Of a DNA stretch of 39,747 bases, positions 10,016 through 19,709 are shown in pieces. The notes under the pieces were generated by a model. It was not told the DNA's origin, did no database searches, and saw nothing but the letters and a program-made list of their open reading frames with translations. Each line of letters opens with the position of its first letter. Position 1 is the first letter of the stretch. The stretch is taken from the NCBI GenBank assembly GCA_002077045.2, contig KZ111148.1:1574311-1614057 (forward strand), given 5' to 3'. A program made the position numbers and the translations under genes. The DNA is from Rachicladosporium sp. CCFEE 5018. Taxonomy: Eukaryota > Ascomycota > Dothideomycetes > Cladosporiales > Cladosporiaceae.

Positions 10016-12199
10016 CTAACATCTCGGCACCCACGATAGAGTGACATCGACTGCCATCGCATCGCCCGCAAACAGCGTGCCCTGCGTCTGCCCTGATGGC
10101 GTCGTCGCGGCGCTGAAGTAGCTGGAGTCTCCGTACTGCAAGAGACTGCCATTGCTGTAGAACTGCGCTCCAACTGTGATGGAAGCGTCGCAAAGGAGCG
10201 AGTTGTCCGCCTTGATACCGCAGAGACCCTTACTGGTTGTAAGTGTGAAGGGACCTTGGCCTGTGATGGAGGAAGAGGTGTATGTGGCAGGAGTGCCAGC
10301 GATGTTGTACTGTGAGCGATGTCAGCGTGTACTCTGTTTATCCTGGTGGGACGAGTGGTGTGGAAGCGACTAACCCATTTCCCAGCGGAGATAAGGAATC
10401 CTTGCTGGGTCCCTGCGCTATTGTACACGTAGACGTAGCCCTTGCCAGCGAATGGTGTGGCGGTAGCGGTGCTGCACGCCTTGGCGGTCAGTCCTGCTGT
10501 GGTCGTCTTGGTCGAAGTACTACGAGTTCGTCAGTTTTATGATCAAGTACTGATGTGAGCGACGCTTACGGAGGTACATAGCCCTTGGGGTAGTAGTAGA
10601 AAGGTGCTGTGCAGCTCGAGGACCCAAACTGTGTAGGCTGGAGGTTGCCCTCTTGAACGCTGCCTTGTACTACGGTGATCAATTGTGTCAGAACGTATCA
10701 AACTTTAGACCTTCGAAGCATCATGGTCTTACCGTAGAATTAGTACCATAGCTCATCGATCTGTCCTCCGGAGCAGCCAAGATAGATCTGGTTGCCACCA
10801 TGATGAGGAGAAAGGGCATCCTGGAATTGCTGAGGTGTGTACTTGACCGTGGTGCTGGGCAGAATACCCGCAGCAGCGAGCCAGTCATAGCTGGGCAACT
10901 CCTGGAACAGGCTCTCGGTACGCTCGAAGAAGTCAACTACCTCCGCACCGGAGTGTAGTTAGGGTAGCATGGCGGGTCGAACGTGGACATGCACGTGCCA
11001 TGCTTGCCGAACTCATGCTCCCAGATTGACTCTGCCGAGCCACTATTAGAAGCCCAGTAGGTAAGAGCGTAGTCAACAAGATCTTGACGCCCGAAGCTCT
11101 GCAGAATCTGAGTGAGATTGGTGTACTCGCGTGCGGGATCGCAGAACTGCTGGTAAGTGCCGTCGCAGTTATCAGGCCAGCGCCCGTGGATAGTCCAGCT
11201 ATTGATGGGTCCTGTAGCAGGCGACACGTCCCTGCAAGATGTCAGCCATGATCTCTTGCGCTCTCATCAACAGGCTGGAAGTGCTTGTGCTATAATGAAC
11301 CGCACTGCGAATGTGTTTTCAGCCTCACTGGCCATGGAGGGTTCGACTTACCAGAATTGGGTCTGCAAGATCAATCCACCGGGGGACTCAAAGCAGCAAG
11401 TATCAGCGATGGCAGTCGTGTTCTGGCACGAATAGGGAAGCCCAGCCGGGCAGTTGAAGGCATCGCCACCGGTCGGCGTCGCAGTGCTGGTTGACGAAGT
11501 CGTACTGGACGAAGTGATCACGACTGGAGAGCTCGTCGTGGTCAGAATGGCGCTTGAAGTCGTTGGCACATCTGGAGTGCTAAACGAGGTGCTAGTAGGA
11601 ACAACGCTGCTCGAGGTTGATGAACTAGTAGTGGTCGTGATCGGGACAGCGCTCGAAGAGCTGGAAGTGGTCGTCGTTGGGACAGCACTCGACGAGCTTG
11701 GAGTGGTCGTCGTCGGAACAGCACTTGTAGAACTGGTAGTGCTGGAACTGCCTGGAGTAGCACTGGAAGTTAACGTTGTCGAGGAGAGAGTTGAAGTACT
11801 GGTTGTAAGAACCGTGCTCGAGGTCGATGAGGTCGTTGTGGGCACACTGGAGGTACTCGATGAGGTCGTAGTGGGAGCGCTGGAGGTTGTCGACGGGGCT
11901 GTCAAAGTCGAGCTGTTCGGTAGAACTATGCTTGTTGACGTTCCAACTGAGATCGTGGGTGGCACAGTAGAGGAAACACCGATAGACGAGCCCTTCAAGG
12001 TAGAAGTACTCAATGTTGAACTCTTGGTGGTGCTGAAAGATGTGCTGTAAGAGCTACTCTTGGAAGTGCTAGTAGAAGTCACCGTGATCGTTGTCTTGGT
12101 CTTGCATAGCTTTGTAAGTGGATTGTTAATGTCAGAGACCAGCAAGATACCGGAGATGACACAAGTCACCTCCTTGACGATGACCCCGACAGCAGGCAT
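10016..12199 (-). pseudogene. RNase T2 with Ser/Thr-rich N-terminal stalk, decayed arm A copy
   Basis: The five-exon layout is the same as in arm B (12199-11352, 11231-10733, 10669-10570, 10519-10375, 10309-10016), but exon 2 is 499 nt instead of 500. A one-base deletion near 10945-10957 shifts the frame just after CYPNY and ends translation six codons later, before most of the catalytic domain. Two further changes lie in the same exon. The first active-site segment reads HGRWP instead of HGLWP. A tyrosine codon before the exon 2 donor is now TAA (near 10740, WY-stop-FY). The intron 4 donor is GTTAGT where arm B has GTAAGT. The second active-site segment (HEFGKHGTC) and the C-terminal domain remain recognisable. 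Several independent lesions argue for true decay over a single sequencing error. Confidence 0.85.
11631..11738. repeat. Three 36-bp tandem repeats coding for the Ser/Thr stalk (arm A)
   Basis: Units at 11631-11666, 11667-11702 and 11703-11738 each begin GTGGTCGT on the plus strand. Read on the minus strand they encode repeats of the type AVPTTTT-SSSS. Arm B has the same three units at 32053-32160. Confidence 0.75.
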
Positions 12200-13040
12200 G
12201 GTCCCTTGAAAGGAGAGTTTGAGAATGACGGGAACTTCCACGTACTGGAGAGTGCAACCTTGCTCTCTTATACCAACTCACCAGACCTACGATCACACAC
12301 TATGAGTCCTATGAGTCTCTGCAGCACGTGGGACCCAACGAGACGGTCTCAGAGCCTGCGCAGTTCAGAGTAGGCCGCATTGATGTGCTTCTAGAAGTGA
12401 CGTTTCTTCCTTCTTTGGCTGATCAGTTCACTAGCAATGCAGTCGGTGGCCCTAGAGATGTATAGTTCAGCCGCTATGTGTAGGTACCTGGCCCGCATTC
12501 ATGGCCTCAGACGGAATCCTTTGCACTGTGCTAAGGCGATCTCACGGGGTCTTCGCAGTGCATTAGGACAGACACAACACTGACAGACCATTCTGACATC
12601 TAGGTCTTCGCCGTTGGTTGCATGAGCCTCCAGGGAAGTCACCTCCACTACAGTTGCCGCTGTCTTGTCTGCCCAGTCTCGTGGGAAGCATACTCCCCAG
12701 AGTTGATCTGCAGTAGTGGCAAGTCAACTGGCCTGCCCGAAGGGAACGCATCACCGGGAGCATGCGCAGATGGTTGGATAAGGAAGGGCAGCAATCGTGG
12801 CAAACAAGTCGGTCGTGCCGCTGCCAAGATCGATCACGGGAGATCTGCCGGATGAAATCTGGCAGTGGAAGACGGAGGACTCGTTGGACGACCTCTCTCG
12901 TCGCCCAATGACTCGTTCTCAGATGACTAAGCCCTTCCAGACCCCTTCCCAGCTACACGTATGAGTGCATCGTCAAATGCGGTCCTCGAACATTGAGCGC
13001 AGGAAACAATGGATACGATTGGACCATTGAGTGTGCGTTG
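12200..13040. other. Divergent intergenic region between RNase T2 and TatD
   Basis: These 841 bp separate two genes transcribed away from each other and should hold both promoters. No gene is supported. The region is unusually alike between the arms for noncoding DNA (a few percent mismatch and a small deletion of about 7 bases in arm B near 33360). Confidence 0.5.
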
Positions 13041-14207
13041 ATGACGCGTCTCCCAGCAAGAACTTTGTTCTCTGCCCTCCGATCTCCTGTCCCATCTCAC
13101 CACTTTGTCTTTGCCACCCCCATGATGGAGTCGAGCGTCCCCGATCCTCTCACGGCAGGTCTTACCGCCTTGCGCGTGCCCAATACTGCAGACAGACCCT
13201 CCTTGAGATACGCAGATGTCAGTTGCTCTTCACCCCTGGTCTTTCTAAAACATGTTCTGACCTACTGCAGCCAGATCGGCATCAACCTCTCGGATCCCAT
13301 CTTTCGAGGCCTCCATGACAATCGCCGTCGCCATGAAGACGATCTACAGCACGTCATCCAGCGTGCTCTGGGAACGGGTGTGCGCAAGATGATGATCACA
13401 GGCTCTGATCTGGAGCAGTCGAAAGCAGCCATCGCTCTCGCCAAAGATTACCCTGGCCTGTGTTACGCGACTGTGGGCGTTCATCCTTGCTCAGCGAAGA
13501 AGTTCGAGACGCATCCAGGCGGGGCATCAGATCTGCTCAATCAGTTAAGAGATCTGGCTGTCAAGGGTAAGAGTGACGGAAACGTCACGGCCTTTGGCGA
13601 GATCGGATTGGACTACGATCGACTGCACTACTGCGACAAGGAGACGCAAATACGAACATTCGAGCAACAGCTTGAACTGGCCATAGAGCTGCAAATGCCC
13701 TTGTTCTTGCACTCGCGCGCAGCAGCTGAGGATTTCGCTGCTCTACTCAGTGCACGACTGAAGAAGCTGCCCAAGCGTGGCCTGGTGCATTCATTCACCG
13801 GCACCATGGAGGAAATGCGACACCTTGTCTCGCTCGGCTTCGATATCGGTATCAATGGCTGCTCCATGAAGACTGAGGAGAATGTCGCTGTGGTGAGGGA
13901 GGTTTCCCTGGAGCGATTACAGATCGAGACAGATGGACCTTGGTGCGAGATTCGACCGAGTCATGCTAGCGCAAAGTACTTGACAGATGCACCGAAGCTA
14001 CCCAAGGCTGTGAAGAAGGAGAAGTGGAGCTCGGAGTACATGGTGAAGGGAAGGAATGAGCCGTGTGCAATATCGCAGGTGGCGTATGCTGTGGCTGCGA
14101 TCAAAGAGGTCAGTGTGGAGGAGGTGTGTGAAGCAGCGTTCCAGAACTCCGTTCGCATGTTTGGTCTGGGAGAGGGTTCACCATTGATGAATGGCGATGC
14201 GCATTGA
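13041..14207 (+). CDS. TatD-family metal-dependent deoxyribonuclease, arm A copy
   Basis: Two exons (13041-13217, 13275-14207) encode 369 residues. The 57-nt intron (GTCAGT...CCAG) is a multiple of three and therefore hides in an open frame, but arm B has a 58-nt intron at the same place, which proves it is removed. Splicing gives RYADIGINLSDP, the usual start of eukaryotic TatD proteins (TATDN1 type). Metal-ligand motifs follow in order: GVHPC, GEIGLDYDR, FLHSRAA, VHSFTG and ETDGPW. The family has 3'-5' exonuclease and endonuclease activity; the yeast member acts in apoptotic DNA breakdown. The roughly 59 residues encoded before the intron include an Arg/Ser-rich start that could target mitochondria, or translation may begin at the later MM pair. 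The gene is divergent from RNase T2 and convergent with the ABC transporter. Confidence 0.9.
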   Translation: MTRLPARTLFSALRSPVPSHHFVFATPMMESSVPDPLTAGLTALRVPNTADRPSLRYADVSCSSPLVFLKHVLTYCSQIGINLSDPIFRGLHDNRRRHEDDLQHVIQRALGTGVRKMMITGSDLEQSKAAIALAKDYPGLCYATVGVHPCSAKKFETHPGGASDLLNQLRDLAVKGKSDGNVTAFGEIGLDYDRLHYCDKETQIRTFEQQLELAIELQMPLFLHSRAAAEDFAALLSARLKKLPKRGLVHSFTGTMEEMRHLVSLGFDIGINGCSMKTEENVAVVREVSLERLQIETDGPWCEIRPSHASAKYLTDAPKLPKAVKKEKWSSEYMVKGRNEPCAISQVAYAVAAIKEVSVEEVCEAAFQNSVRMFGLGEGSPLMNGDAH

Positions 14208-14641
14208 TGAATCGTACTTCCTGATTACCATACACGGATAGAGCACGAATGACTAGAAGATTACCCTCGCTCGTCCGGAAGTCTGAAAATTTTCTTTACC
14301 GCTGTCACCCGTTGCTGAAGTCTCTATCGACCGTATTGCGACAAGCGACATTTGCCTTACAAGTCCCGTCGATGTGAGCACCTGACACCTGTTGACTAAT
14401 GACGGGAGAACACTCTGCCATCGGCTAGACAGGCTCAGAAAGAGACTCGTGCATGGAATCACACTAGCCCAGGTCATCCTAGACTATCATTATAGCGGAG
14501 GTAAAGCCCGGCTTCTTCAACTTCGCACACGTCGACATGCTCCTCACGTCTATAGACCTCAGTCGGATCGAGTCTGATTTCTAGTTGCTAATTGATATAG
14601 TACGCATGACCTCAACTTAGTCTACACAACGCGGAGTGACC
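14208..14641. other. Convergent intergenic region, TatD / ABC transporter
   Basis: These 434 bp lie between two stop codons that face each other. Nothing beyond 3' flanks is recognised. The sequence is almost identical to 34626-35059. Confidence 0.5.
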
Positions 14642-15828
14642 CTACGCCTCCTTCTTCGACTTCGCTTCGGTCGCAACCTTCTGCTTCTTCGGCACCCGCG
14701 CCAGCCAATAGAAGAACACCGCCGCGAACATGTTCACGAAGATGAACGCAAATATGATGCCCAGGTTCCTGTACCTCTCACTGTAATTGCTCGCCACCGC
14801 GCTGAGAAAGACGTTGGTATCGGCAAATGTACAGTAAGAGCAGTCTTGGGTAGCGTTCGGATCGGCCAGATACCCGCCAGCCTGCGAGATGTAGGGTGCC
14901 ATGTATTGCCCGCAGGTTGCAGAGGGCGTGGGCTGGAAGTGCACGTACTCGTTGTCGGCGCAGATGACCTCTTGGTTGGCGACACCGACAGCAAGCATGC
15001 CATTCACGAGGTAGGTGAACGGAGAGACTCGGTACATGAAGATCTGCGGTGGCTGTTAGTTTGGAATCTACGGCGAATTACATATAGAGATACTGACCCA
15101 AAAGCCTGGCAATGAAGTCGGTGTGGCGAGGACACCGCAAAAGATGAGCGTGAGCGAGAACATCAAGTTGGCAATGTTACCGCCAGCTTCGGCCGTGTCG
15201 ATACCGGCTATGACTGCGCTGGTAAAAGTCGAAGCTAGAATGTGGGTCAGCAAGCTGCTTATAATCTTCAGGTGAAGGAGGAGTGTGCTTACTGAACAGC
15301 AGAAACTGTATAACGAAAGCAAAGAACAACGCTCCTCTTTCTTTCACTTCTCCAGTGGGCACCGCGTTATGGTACAGCCCAATCGGGTAGTATATGCAGA
15401 AGAAGATGATCACACCCATCAGCGCATTCCAAGGTATCTCCACGAAGACGTTCGCAACAATGAAGCTCTGCCAGCTATAAGTCCTGCTCGGTCGCTCTCT
15501 TGCCTCATACAGACTTCTCTGCACGACGAAGTTTGGCATGATCTGCTGCACTAGTTGCCCGAAAATCGTAAACAGCATGAATATGCTGAATAACTGGTTC
15601 TGCAGGCCTTGTTGCGTGAGTGGCGCTTTGTAGAATGTAAAACCGATGAAGAGCGAAGAGAAAAGGCAGAGTGCTACCTTCGAGTAGATGTAGGAGGGTG
15701 TGCGCCAGTACTGCTGGAAGACTCGGTGTGTGACTTCATAGAGCTGAGTGCCAAAGGGTGCGGCAAATTCGCGGTATGACAGTTTGTCGTTCTGCACAGT
15801 ACGCTCCGGGACTTCCTTCGGTCGTTCG
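14642..15828 (-). CDS. PDR-type ABC transporter, C-terminal part, cut by the assembly gap (arm A copy)
   Basis: Three exons are visible (15828-15293, 15234-15098, 15043-14642). They correspond to the end of the second nucleotide-binding domain linker and the second transmembrane domain of the transporter at 35060-39747, with identical exon lengths and phases. Visible parts include the FGTQLYEVTHRVFQQYWRTPSY entry to the membrane domain, several hydrophobic helices, the extracellular Cys-rich loop (CADNEY, CGQYM, CSYC) and a lysine-rich tail (PKKQKVATEAKSKKEA). There is about 1% nucleotide difference from arm B and no lesion. The gene ends at the N run, so both ATP-binding domains are missing here. 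What follows the gap is unrelated sequence, so at least 3.5 kb of this gene is not represented. Confidence 0.93.
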
Positions 15829-15928
15829 NNNNNNNNNNNNNNNNNNNNNNNNNNNNNNNNNNNNNNNNNNNNNNNNNNNNNNNNNNNNNNNNNNNNNNNN
15901 NNNNNNNNNNNNNNNNNNNNNNNNNNNN
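15829..15928. other. Assembly gap, 100 N
   Basis: There are exactly 100 N, a common placeholder for a gap of unknown size. It cuts the transporter of arm A on the left and an unrelated coding fragment on the right. Confidence 0.99.
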
Positions 15929-16093
15929 ACATTCTCGCCCCTGCAGATCGATGCGATGAGCGAGCACGAGGTTTACCAGATTGCTGGCGAAGACGAGGAC
16001 ATCACTAGTCAGCGCGAGCATTTCGAGGGGCAGAAGCAGATACTGGAGAAGGGCCAGGCAGCTTTTCGTAAGGCTCTTGGAGGCTTTCACTGA
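15929..16093 (+). CDS. Orphan 3' coding fragment, unknown protein
   Basis: The frame is open from the first base after the gap to TGA at 16091-16093, giving 55 codons. The sequence (TFSPLQIDAMSEHEVYQIAG, then an acidic EDED stretch and a charged helix with FEGQKQILEKGQAAFRKAL) is amphipathic and low in rare residues, as expected for a real C-terminus with a helical or coiled-coil end. I do not recognise the family. It could be the last exon of a plus-strand gene whose body lies in the gap, or a chance frame. Confidence 0.4.
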   Translation, partial: TFSPLQIDAMSEHEVYQIAGEDEDITSQREHFEGQKQILEKGQAAFRKALGGFH

Positions 16094-17013
16094 AGCAAGC
16101 AACTTGAACAGCAGTGACAGGCAATACCGGCGGCGGCTAGATGAGAGTAAGGCGCGGCTTCCGACTTGTACGGTCAGGCCACCAACGGCATGGACAAATT
16201 GCAGAACAATAGCGCGAGCTGCGTGGGTGGCCGATTTGTGATGGTCACAGCTCCAGTAGAGCGCCTGCAGATACAAACCATATTGTCCGTCTCTTCTCAG
16301 CTCGTGTTGATATATGTAGTGCATCCCAAGAAAACGCCACCTCACGTCGGCTGGAGCTTGAGCTGCGCCTGCAGCGGCCTTGTCTGAGCTTAGCCAGGCT
16401 TACTGCAGCCATTCCCTCTCGTGTAGCCTGAAGTGCCGCATATCCAGATTACGTGCATGACAGGCTTGTCAAAGTGTGGGGGCGGGAAGCAATCGTTTGC
16501 AAGAACGTCGTCAGACCTCGGATTCATAGGATGACGACCATGCGAATTACGATAGTGACAATCGACGGTTCCAAGACGACTTGAACTTTGGCATATCGTA
16601 GGCCGCACTTGCACCTCTAGCGCCATCAATAGTGGACCATCTCGCAACTCGCTCCATGCACGACACCGTCGTCCGAGCGCTTCAGGAAGGTGGCCAACGC
16701 TCAGCATGACGATCTCACCGGACTGTACCCCCCATATCCAACCCGCATGTAGCATTCCAGTTACCGCAATCGCGTAGCATACCCCGGGCCATCCTCCACA
16801 TGGATCTCCAATCGAAAAGCTGGAGATCCCTACCTCGTAGCGTGCCTGAATCTGTGCCGCACCGCGTGCGCGGCAGCTGAGATGTGCCAGCGGGCTGAAG
16901 AGGGCCCGCGAGGTGGGTGATAAGCATTTGTTGTCTCCTAGCCCTCGTCTGCACTTGTTCTCACTGTCTGTCGAGTAAGCTCACGCATCACTGTATTGGA
17001 AGAACATCTGCCC
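16094..17013. other. Intergenic, upstream region of the formate/nitrite transporter
   Basis: There are about 920 bp without a supported gene; a 121-codon minus-strand frame at 16390-16755 has no recognisable domain. HGATAR-type sites are present (CGATAG near 16548, TGATAA at 16918-16923). Confidence 0.5.
16918..16923 (+). promoter_or_regulatory. Candidate GATA-factor (AreA-type) site
   Basis: TGATAA lies 91 bp upstream of the transporter ATG. Fungal nitrite transporter genes are commonly under nitrogen metabolite control through HGATAR sites. A single such site is also expected by chance at this density, so the call rests on position and gene type. Confidence 0.3.
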
Positions 17014-18205
17014 ATGATGGACGCCTTCACACCCCAGCAGGTATGAGATGTTCTTGGAACACGCAGAAGTCGGACGTTGACCCGTGTGTAGACTATGGAG
17101 TTGCTCTCCCGCGTCGGCCAGAAGAAGTCCAAGATGCGACTGGACAAATTGTGGTGGAACAGCTTCCTCGCTGGACCTCTGTTGGGCTTCGGGTACGTAT
17201 TGAGGACCACGAGCTACACCCCGCAAGACCCAGGATCTGATCCCCAGCTAGATGCGCCATCTCACTCTCTACAAACTCCTCTCCCTGGTACCAAGAGAAC
17301 GCCCCTGGGCTCATTCGAACAATTTCCGCGTGCTTCTTCCCGGTGGGCCTTATCCTTGTCGTCTTGACTGGCGCAGACTTGTACACTTCAAACGTTATGG
17401 TGAGTCGCCCGCTACCCCCTTGACCGAATCCCCATACCGCATACTTACAATCCCTCAGTTCATGCCAATAGCGTATCTCCACAAACGCTGCGGCCTCAAA
17501 GACATTGCCATTTCTTGGGTAATGTCGTTCTTCGGCAATCTCGCTGGCATGCTGTTCTTCATGGCAATCATCGTTGGATATGGTGGAGTGTTCTCGGCTG
17601 GAGCGTATAAGGAGGAAGCGATCAAGTTCGCTGTTGCCAAGGCTGTTACGCCGCACTGGCATCAGATCTTCCTGAAGGCCATCGGAGGTTGGTCTGCTTG
17701 AACCGCATCATAGCGTGAGACTAGTGCTGACTGAGAGCGATATAGCGAACTGGCTTGTCTGTCTGGCAGTCTTCATGGCTGCTTCATCAAGGGAGATCTC
17801 AAGTAAGATCCTGGCGATTTGGTGGCCGATCATGTGCTTCGTGGGTCTTGGACTGGACCACGTGATCGCCAATATGTACGTACGCCCTTATGGAAGCATC
17901 AGCTGACATATTGAAATGCTTACTTACCACCTCACAGGTTCCTCGTCCCGATTGGCATCTTCAACGGCGCTCCCTTCGGCGTGGGCTACTACATCTGGAA
18001 GTCAATGATCCCTGCCCTTCTCGGTAACACTATCGGAGGCGGTCTCTTCGTCGGCGTCGTATACTGGTACCTCTACATGACTGGCGACGAAGCAGTCTCG
18101 CCAGACTTTGACAAGCCCTACTCACTACATGGGACTGAGTCGACTGCAGATGAGATGGCAGGGCCGAACGGAGACCACAAGGGATATGCCGAGAAGGCTG
18201 CTTGA
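17014..18205 (+). CDS. Formate/nitrite transporter (FNT family)
   Basis: Six exons (17014-17040, 17101-17192, 17252-17399, 17459-17687, 17746-17875, 17938-18205) encode 297 residues; all introns are 58-62 nt and phases close exactly. The start MMDAFTPQQ joins LLSRVGQKKSKMRLDKLWWNSF, the typical fungal FNT entry. Further family features are SSPWYQENAPG, the TGADLYTSN loop, FFGNLAGMLFF, SAGAYKEEA, VTPHWHQIFLKAIGANWLVC, CFVGLGLDHVIANMF and GYYIWKSMIPALLGN, spread over six predicted membrane helices. The protein forms pentameric channels that move formate or nitrite across the plasma membrane; Aspergillus NitA is the best-known fungal example. It is single copy in this window, outside both duplicated arms. 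The stop lies 30 bp from the stop of the convergent acetyltransferase gene. Confidence 0.93.
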
Positions 18206-18235
18206 GTGATGAAGGAGTGTATCAGTGGCAAAGCT

Positions 18236-19098
18236 CTATTGGAGGTGCGCCGGCATGACTCGGACGTTGTTGGTCTTGCGGATTGCCCACCATTCTTCCT
18301 CCAGAACCTGTATCGCTGTCAATCTCTGTAGCCGACGCTCAAAGAGGTGCTGCTTACCGCCATGTTGATTGTGTCATGCCACACGCCACTCTTGAAGTAA
18401 TTTTTGCGGGCAATGCCTTCGTCGATGAAGCCGCTGCGACGAGAATCAGCCTTGGCACAGTGCGTCCCACCTGTCACCTAGTGTGCAACGTACATGCTGC
18501 GGTAGAGTCTAGCTGCACTTTCGTTGAAAGCGTATACAATGAGCTCTGGAGGTCAATCTGTGAGAAGTAGCAGATATTGAGACGCAGAAACGCCTGTGAT
18601 CTCATCAACTCACCGATACGATGTATATTCAGCTCCATGAACCCATACTCAAGCATGAATGTAATGGCTTCTCTCCCATACCCTTTGCCTCTATCTTTGG
18701 CATCCATGATGCCCACCCCGAGCATGGCGACGCGATTCTTCGGATCGTACCTGCCAGCGAGTAGACCAATATGGCCTATCGCAGGCAGCTCAGACGGGTG
18801 CTTGTTGCTATCCTCTTCGACACTGATCTCAGGCTTTACGCAGATCGCCAAAGCGGGCAGCATGGGATTGTAAATGGACTCGGATGAGAAGAACTTCTTT
18901 CGTACTTCCTCCTTGGCCCAGGGGAGGAGAGAGGCATTGCCGAGCATAGTACGGTATTCGATGTCGTTCATTGCTATCGAGCTTCAGCAAGCGGGGACGA
19001 GGATGAGCTGAGATTGTGAGAGCAGTACCTTTCCACAGCGACACCAGATCCAATGCTTCATCGTACGCACGCAGAACCAGTCGTTCAGTAGAGAACAT
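18236..19098 (-). CDS. GNAT-family N-acetyltransferase
   Basis: Five exons (19098-19029, 18973-18614, 18545-18494, 18433-18358, 18307-18236) encode 209 residues. It begins MFSTERLVLRAY, typical of RimJ/RimL-like GNAT proteins. The acetyl-CoA loop is in DAKDRGKGYGREA, followed by FMELNIHRIELIVYAFNESAARLYRS, IGFIDEGIARKNYF and GVWHDTINMAVLEEEWW, the conserved end of this fungal group. The acceptor of intron 2 was placed at CTCCAG because an earlier CACAG would bring an in-frame stop. These proteins transfer acetyl groups from acetyl-CoA to amines; the substrate is unknown. The gene is convergent with the FNT gene (30 bp between stops) and divergent from the septation kinase. Confidence 0.88.
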
Positions 19099-19709
19099 CT
19101 TGATGGCAGTGCTCACGGTGGTAGGGAATGATGCAGAGAGGAGAGCGAACAGAAGGAAATCACTCAGCTTATACTCGAGCTCGCGTCTGTGTCGAGTGAT
19201 CACGGTCCTGCCGACGACACTGCCTACGGTCTGCATTTGTCTATCCGTCCGCGTACTTGGCGGACGCAGCGTTGACGTGTTCGTCAACAGATGCACCGAA
19301 AGATGTGCGTGGACGATAGGGCGGAAATGATTTAGCGGCAAGGTGGAGAGCGTGGTGCAGCTGCCGCGCGCTGACTCAGCTTCGTGATTGCCAGAGCCAT
19401 TATGTGAAACGCGAGTTTACCAGCCTTCTCGGGTTCGTGTAGACACATGTAGTAGGCGAGCTGTCGGTGTGCTAGGCGAAGCTGATCAGGAGCAGGTAAG
19501 GTAGAGGTTGCGGTCGATCAGCTGGACGAACAAGGCAGGTACGCGACTTGCATACACGTCCGAGTACTGCCCGGGCAACGGCTATGACATACGGACCATC
19601 ACTTGCGAACACATGAGGCGCGCCGAGGACGATGACCTTGAAGAGTCGAGATTGATCGCCTCCCACTCTATATTATCGCCGATGGGTGGACTCCGAGACC
19701 GTTTCCACA
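19099..19709. other. Divergent promoter region, acetyltransferase / septation kinase
   Basis: These 611 bp lie between two ATGs. A TATATTA-like stretch is at 19668-19676, just before the kinase start. No gene was recognised. Confidence 0.45.

Larger units (their letters stand above)
1..15828. repeat. Segmental duplication, arm A (direct copy of 23287-36246)
   Basis: Position 1 corresponds exactly to 23287, and 15828, the last base before the N run, corresponds to 36246. Gene order and orientation match arm B throughout. Arm A is about 2.9 kb longer, mainly because 4452-7763 holds an astacin-like protease gene where arm B has only 267 bp (27733-27999). Similarity is uneven: roughly 1% mismatch at 1-652, 10-18% over much of 653-4451, no alignable noncoding sequence at 4452-10015, and 1-3% from 10016 onward. 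The left limit is unknown because the window starts inside the duplication. The right limit is the assembly gap. Confidence 0.95.

Noticed and set aside
13218..13274. Continuous 404-codon TatD frame in arm A without an intron.
   Set aside because: The 57-nt intron is a multiple of three and open by chance. Arm B has 58 nt there, which would break the frame, and removal gives the conserved DIGINLSDP start.
15674..16345. 223-codon minus-strand frame crossing the gap.
   Set aside because: It is open only because the N run is read through. Its left part is a shifted frame of the transporter and its right part has no similarity to anything recognised.
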